Assembly (NCBI GenBank): GCA_030248135.1
Contig: JASANC010001197.1
Coordinates: 1-64,000, forward strand
Source of the DNA: Theristus sp. LFF4_11
Taxonomy: Eukaryota > Nematoda > Chromadorea > Monhysterida > Xyalidae
Length of the DNA: 64,000 nt
Direction of reading: 5' to 3'
This document shows positions 58,813 through 64,000 of the stretch, in pieces. Below the pieces are notes generated by a model, which had not been told where the DNA came from, did not search any database, and saw only the letters and a program-made list of their open reading frames with translations. How positions within the stretch are numbered: position 1 is the stretch's first letter; each line of letters starts with the position of its first letter. The translations under genes were made by a program, and so were the position numbers.

Positions 58813-59694
58813 CGTTTACGGTGGACGTGTAGTTTATGATAAGAAGTATATTTGCAGCTAAAATTATTTGCTTTAAAATACTGCTTTATTAATCCAACAC
58901 AAATGTTGTTGATTTGCCAGAACTTTTTTCAGTGATGAGAATAAAAATATAAGAGCTATCCAAAACAAGTTGGGTTACGTATTTTTGGTTATCACGCTAA
59001 ACAAATTGTCTGAACGTAAGAAAAGTGCAATGTAAAAAAATTCACCAGCGGATCGTGACCGGTGACGTGTGCCGACTCGTGTCCCGCGTCGTGTCCTGCC
59101 CCAGAAAATGAGTTACCGTAAAAATTGATTTTTGAGACAACGCGCGGGAATCGCGCGGAACCGGACGCGACAGGGGACACGCGGTGGGAGAGGACACGCC
59201 GCGGGACACGTCAACGGAAACGAATTCGGATCTGTTTTTAGCGCGATTGGTTTTACTTTTTTACAGAGAACAACCACTGACAAATCGAACAAATGACGTC
59301 GTAACATAAACACGACGACGTGTGGATTTGTTAGGCTGGGGTCGACCCCAGGACTGCCCTTCTTTTCCAAAATCCGACACGCTCGTTGTCGGACATTGCT
59401 CAAACGGAATTAATTTTAATCCTAATCCTAAATCCTGATCCTAAGCCTAAATTAGAACAATTGCGTATTGAACAAGTTTTTGTTGAAGACGGAGCGTGTG
59501 TACACGCGCGCCAGTGGATGATGAGCATGAACATGCCGATGCCACGTGCGCGTGGGTTTTGAAAAAGAAGCGCCAGGCGTCGAGACGAGATGGGGGGGGG
59601 GGCTGCATCCGCTCAAACAAGATCAACACTCACATCCACATCTAGAAACTACCACTCCTAACCCAACTCCCCTTCTCCACCTCAGTAGACTTCA

Positions 59695-59870
59695 TGCATG
59701 ACGCGGCAATTCAGAATTGGTAATCCAATCCGACTCCCCGAAGTGGGACCGGGTCACCTGGCTATTTTGAATTGCCACACACAGATTGAAACTAGTTTCC
59801 TTTCCACATCTGCAAACGCATTGAGTCACAGAGCAGAACCCAAAAAAAACTGATGAGCAAAGATCTATAC
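59695..59870 (-). repeat. About 200-bp dispersed repeat, family D, copy 3 (inverted)
   Basis: Read on the minus strand it shares AGGAAACTAGTTTCAATCT, GTGGCAATTCAAA and CATGCATG-type ends with 46880-47095. This is the only intergenic copy. Confidence 0.7.
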
Positions 59871-60697
59871 TCACCCTTAAAACCACTGTCCACCGTTCAT
59901 CATTCAAAACGCATTGCAAACAATTGTTTGTAAAAATAAATCTCAGATTCAGACTCAGCCAGCAACCTCGGTTTGCATCTATGGCACAATTTTCAGATAT
60001 TTTCGGCATTTTTTTTCACGTATCACTGTTAGTGTTATTTCCGTGGACACCAGTGCGAAGGGTAAACCGTTCGCAAAGACAAATCTAAGCATCAAATTCA
60101 GACTTAGCGATATGGATTTGCATCAATGCACTGTTGTCAGATTTTCTGACATTTTTTTGAATTTTTTTAAATTGTAGTAAAAATTTTTCTTTCTTGTCTC
60201 AAATCAAAATCAAATAGCATATGCGTTTAGGGTGCAATAGAAAGCTTGGGTAAAGGTTCTGAGCAAGATTTTTGAACTCAGAGGGCAATTGATCCTTCCC
60301 TCGCCCCGCAATTGTTTCGGTCGCTGATGCATGGGCCGCTAAGCTGACGGAACACGGCGCAGTTTATCGCTCAGTCCATATACGGCGCTCACTGCAGCAT
60401 GTCACATGTGTTCAGTTTCAGCTCAGTTTGCCATTGCCATTCACATGCACGGTTGACCCAACATTTATTTATCTGAACAAACATGTCCACTGCACAAGCA
60501 TAGCTATTGTCATACATGACAGGACTCTGCGGCGAGCAAACAAAACAAAATTTTTTCGTTGCCAAATCAAAATGCACACCATTGAAGTGAACAGTTACAA
60601 CACGCATTGTAGACGAGTATGAAATGGTTCTACCGTAGTACCACCACCCTGGCAAGCCGGAGGTTAACCCCATGACAGAAATACAGAATGTAATACC

Positions 60698-61180
60698 GCA
60701 GTTTGATTAGTTAGGAATAGGATTTGTAAATTTAAAAGTGATTTTTTTGATTTTTGCTCTGAGGTTGCTTGTTGCAATGAGTCGTTGTAGGTTCCTAAAC
60801 CTAATCCTACCTAATCCTAAGCCAAGCCTTTTTGATAAGGTGAAAATGATCAATTTAGTTTTTGCATTTTTTTCTTTCGTGTGTTATGGAGGAGGAGCAC
60901 CGGAACTGCAGATGCAGCTGTTTTAATAATGATGCATTGCGCAGTTTGATTAGGTAGGAATAGGATTTGTAAATTTAAAAGTGATTTTTTTTGATTTTTG
61001 ATCAGAGGTTGTTTGCAATGACTCGTTGTAGGTTCCTAATCCTAAATCTAATCCTAATCCTAAGCCAAGCCTTTTTGTTACGGTGAAAATCGTCAATTTA
61101 TTTTTTGCATTTTTTTCCTGTGTTAATGAGGGAGGAGCACCGGAATTGCAGATGCAGCTGTTTTAATAATGATGCATCAC
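60698..61180. repeat. About 237-bp tandem duplication with CCTAATCCTAA motifs
   Basis: Two units starting near GCAGTTTGATTAG (60699 and 60938), each with TCGTTGTAGGTTCCTAA, degenerate CCTAATCCTAA repeats, CAAGCCTTTTT and GGAGGAGCACCGGAA. CTTAGGATTAGGAACCTAC near 62505-62590 is the inverted partner of the middle part, so 60698-62590 may be one decayed inverted element. The CAAGCCTTTTT block is shared with the 181-bp minisatellite near 6000. Confidence 0.65.
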
Positions 61181-61852
61181 GGCTTGTTTGATAAGGTAGG
61201 GTGTAGAGAGGGACGTAGGCTTTAGTTAGGTCTTGAGGTTAGAAGAGCAGGGTTGTTAAACAAAAATCAAAATAAAATAAAAACAAAAAAAATAAAAATG
61301 CCGATTTGGAAAAAAATCGATTTTTTCTCATTTGCATTACGTTGTAAAACCGTAAGTAGGTCCAGCACTGTTTTACCGATTGATTTTAGGCTTGAACAAC
61401 TTTAGGAAAACTTTTTATTTAACTGTTACCAGTGGTCAGTTCTATAAAAGTGATTAGCGTTTGAAAAGTGAACAGTTTTACTCCGGAGTGTTCCAAAAGT
61501 TAATCCTTGAAAAATTCTGAAAAAAATAATCGAGACGTGAACTTTCCAGACAGACAGTTCTGTGCCGAAAATAGAAATATCAATCAGTAAATGTGAAGCT
61601 TCGGTCAAAGATGAACTTTCGGTTCAAGTATTCAATGGAAATTTGTTAAGATCTAAATTTATGAACACCCTTGAGTTAGAACTTTTCAATTTTAAACACT
61701 ATTCACTTTTACAGAATAGAACTGACCCAGGGGTCAGTTTTATAAAACTTAGAAGTCCAATAATTCGAAAAAAATCCCAATTTTTTTTAAATTTTAATTA
61801 ATCAAGTTTTTCAAAAGTGCCGGAGAAAAATTTGATGCCGGTCATAGTTGTT

Positions 61853-62300
61853 CTAGGGGGGGGGCCTGGGGGGGGGGCCCCCCCCCCCCCAAAAAATTTT
61901 CGAATCTATCTCTATCAGAAAGGTTTTTTCGGCTCAGCTATTATCTATCTAAAAAAAATTTTCAGCCAGCTATCTATCTGAAAATGTCTGTCTTCGAAGA
62001 CATAAAGTGAGTCAATTTTTGACCAAAATTGACCATTTTTGCTCGAAATTCTTAAAAATTTCGCTAATTTTAGTTAAAATATGCGTTTATACTTGATTTT
62101 TTGCATGTTTTAAGCATTATTTAGCTGTTTTTATAGCTTTTTAGCGTTTTAGCTATCTATCTATCTAATTTCAAAATTTTGACCGCCCCCCCCCCCAAAG
62201 TCACCTGGCCCCCCCGCGGCCCCCCCAAAATTTTCCAGCTATCTATCTATCTGGAAAATTTGCTCCAGCTGTCTATATCGCCCCCCCCCAAACCCCCGGC
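61853..62300. repeat. G/C homopolymer tracts with CTATCTAT microsatellite
   Basis: Long G then C runs (about 61855-61890), further C-runs near 62185-62225 and 62280-62290, and repeats of GCTATCTATCT between them. TAGTTGTTC near 61845 and GAACAACTATGATGCCGGTCG near 62305 are inverted, as if the block were one insertion with terminal inverted repeats (GCCGGTCATAGTTGTTC on the left). Confidence 0.6.
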
Positions 62301-62675
62301 TCTGGAACAACTATGATGCCGGTCGACAAAAATAGGTGAATTCGAACGGCCCTGACGCGCTAAGTTCGAATATTGCACTTTTAGAACTGAATTAAAGCGT
62401 AAAACTACAAAGCTAAACCGGAGCTGGAGCTGATCCCTGATCCCAATGTTTCACCCCTTCAACAAAGCTGTCAATCAAGGCACTTTCACTTTGTTAAAAA
62501 GGCTTCACTTAGGATTAGGATTAGGAACCTACAACGACTTCATTAGGATTAGGATTGGGCTTAGGATTAGGAACCTACAACGACTTCATTGAAACCGAAC
62601 TAAACAACAAAACAGACTGTAAACTTGGCTTTGGTTTTGTAATGTAGGCAAAGCAAAATTATGGGCTTTAAAAGT

Positions 62676-63420
62676 GGCATGCGGTCGATCCGGTACCGGT
62701 CGATCCGGTACGGTCGATCCGGTACCGGTCGATCCGGTACCGGTCGATCCGGTACCTGGCAATTTTCTAGGGCGGTCGATCCGGTACCGGTCGATCCGGT
62801 GCTCGGTCGATCCGGTACCAATTGAAATTTTCAGCTGTTTTAGCATTCAATTCAATTTGTTTCTGATTTGTTTTCCATTTTTCTTCGTTTCTCTCATTTT
62901 ATCTGATGTCTGAAACATTTTACCGCAGGTTTTTTCGCGGGAAATATGAAAATAAAAACAACAGACATTTTTCCTCAACTCCAAAAGAGAACCGAATCAG
63001 TCTTCATATTTTTATTTTGTTCTCCTTTTCTTGCTGAGCTGGTAATTTTGCAAATTTTCACCGTCTTGGAGCTTTATTCTTCTGGAAAATAGTTCAGAAA
63101 ATAAAAAAAACATATGGTACACTTGTTTTGCTTTTTTCAGAATCAGATTACGATTACCAAAACCAACAAAGTGTCGCAAGTCGTCGTCGTCCAACAATCG
63201 TGTTCGGTTTCATGTCTTTCCGTGCTGCATAAATGTTTCGCAATCACCGAAACCAAAGAAAAATCGAAAACACAACGAATTGAACGCTAAAAACCCGTAA
63301 AACAGCTGAAAATTTCAATTGGTACCGGATCGACCGAGTACCGGATCGACCGGTACCGGATCGACCGCCCTAGAAAATTGCCAGGTACCGGATCGACCGG
63401 TACCGGATCGACCTACAGCC
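62676..63420. mobile_element. 745-bp foldback-like element with tandem-repeat termini and 9-bp target duplication
   Basis: Flanked on both sides by TTTAAAAGT (62667-62675 and 63421-63429). Each terminus starts GGC, then four variable bases, then tandem copies of GGTCGATCCGGTACC: eight units on the left and five on the right, interrupted at the same place by TGGCAATTTTCTAGGGC, then AATTGAAATTTTCAGCTG. The interior (about 62870-63270) encodes nothing evident. Tandem-repeat inverted termini and a 9-bp duplication are typical of foldback elements and of Mutator-like elements. Confidence 0.88.
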
Positions 63421-63429
63421 TTTAAAAGT

Positions 63430-64000
63430 AACAAAAACTTTCATGAAAATTATCCTCCGAGGCTCCGACGTCAATTTGGGTTGGGGGGGGGGAGACCTAC
63501 CTTTTGCATCGGTATCTGGACTTTGCTCGTCGATCCTTGATCTGAAAATAGAAATTGTCAAAAAATTCTGCCAAAAACACGCGAAATTCTGGGCAAAAAA
63601 GCACAATGTTTCTTTCTGTGGAAAGTGTCTTGAACGCATTTTCAGAAAAAAGTACAATTTTGATAGCCAAAATTCGTGTTTTTATTTTAGTAAAAAATCC
63701 CAATTTTTTAAAAAACAAAAAAGAATTTTTTTAAAGTTAAAAAAATTCGAATTCTGCCACTGAGTCCCTGAACAAAATCATGAACAGTCAGTTCCGTTTT
63801 TTCAAGACTCGCGAACAGCAACCAGTACCGAAGGCGAAAGCAAATTTTCGAGGGGGGGCGGGGGGGTGGTGTCGTCACGTGGGGCCGGGGGCTGGGGGGG
63901 GGTGCCGAAAATTTTTCAGTGGGGGGGGGGTGTCAGTCATGGTACAGTGACACCCCCGCCCCGATGAAAACAAAGAGGCGATACAAAATCAAACCGAACA
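63430..64000. other. Repeat-rich edge with G homopolymer runs
   Basis: A G-run near 63484-63492 and a dense cluster of G-runs at about 63850-63945. No exon recognised. Sequence quality over the homopolymers may be poor. Confidence 0.5.

Larger units (their letters stand above)
58813..62675. other. Repeat-rich, gene-free region
   Basis: After the GPCR 3' end I see no coding exon. Contents are a family D repeat, a duplicated 237-bp unit with an inverted partner, G/C homopolymer tracts and AT-rich DNA. Reading frames here are short and without splice support. Confidence 0.5.

Noticed and set aside
59401..59455. CCTAATCCTAA-type runs as telomeric repeats
   Set aside because: They are degenerate, short and interspersed with unique sequence, here and near 60800-61060 and 62510-62590; they behave as parts of a dispersed repeat, not a telomere. 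The nematode TTAGGC array is not seen.
1..64000. CRISPR arrays, rRNA or tRNA genes
   Set aside because: No regular direct repeats with unique spacers and no recognisable tRNA or rRNA core were found by reading; a covariance-model scan would be decisive for tRNAs.

Overview
This is a eukaryotic, metazoan window. Genes are split into many short exons with GT-AG and a few GC-AG introns, no operon-like layout is seen, and AT-rich repeats are common. The gene set points to a nematode-like invertebrate: a DEG/ENaC channel, a Cys-loop receptor subunit, an FMRFamide-receptor-like GPCR, a very large secreted VWA/EGF protein, SMSr and a doublecortin protein. The species call is inference only. All exon models below were built by hand from splice signals, reading phase and family motifs.

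Region by region: 1-622 (+) is the 3' end of a DEG/ENaC channel. 789-3743 (-) is a C-terminally short M1 aminopeptidase. 4391-11090 (-) is a leucine-rich-repeat gene whose large intron holds a 5.6 kb TTAA-flanked element stuffed with tandem repeats. 11248-11610 (-) is the N-terminal half of a tRNA 2'-phosphotransferase (Tpt1). 13682-19475 (+) is a complete 12-exon SMSr (SAM-domain ceramide phosphoethanolamine synthase), with an unknown basic-protein gene nested in its third intron on the other strand. 20947-21870 (-) is a two-LIM protein. 23111-26979 (-) is a protein with three doublecortin modules followed by a long Ser/Arg-rich tail. 27833-29199 (+) is a small four-TM membrane protein, convergent with an unknown gene at 29330-31061 (-). 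31942-44087 (-) is one 12 kb gene for a secreted protein made of five repeated EGF/VWA/beta-domain units. 45412-48252 (+) is a Cys-loop ligand-gated channel subunit. 48253-56443 is gene-poor. 56444-58812 (+) is a rhodopsin-class GPCR. 58813-64000 holds only repeats, including a foldback element with 9-bp target duplications.

The genes do not form one pathway. Several act at the membrane or outside the cell (DEG/ENaC, LGIC, GPCR, aminopeptidase, VWA/EGF protein, four-TM protein). The mobile fraction is rich: at least four short dispersed repeat families occur in two or three copies each inside this single window, mostly in introns. The most unusual points are the doublecortin-RS fusion, the decay of the metal-binding motif in four of five VWA modules, the altered exopeptidase motif of the short M1 enzyme, the half Tpt1 gene, the nested gene with a 138-bp duplication of its own 5' end, and the two large inverted-repeat elements.
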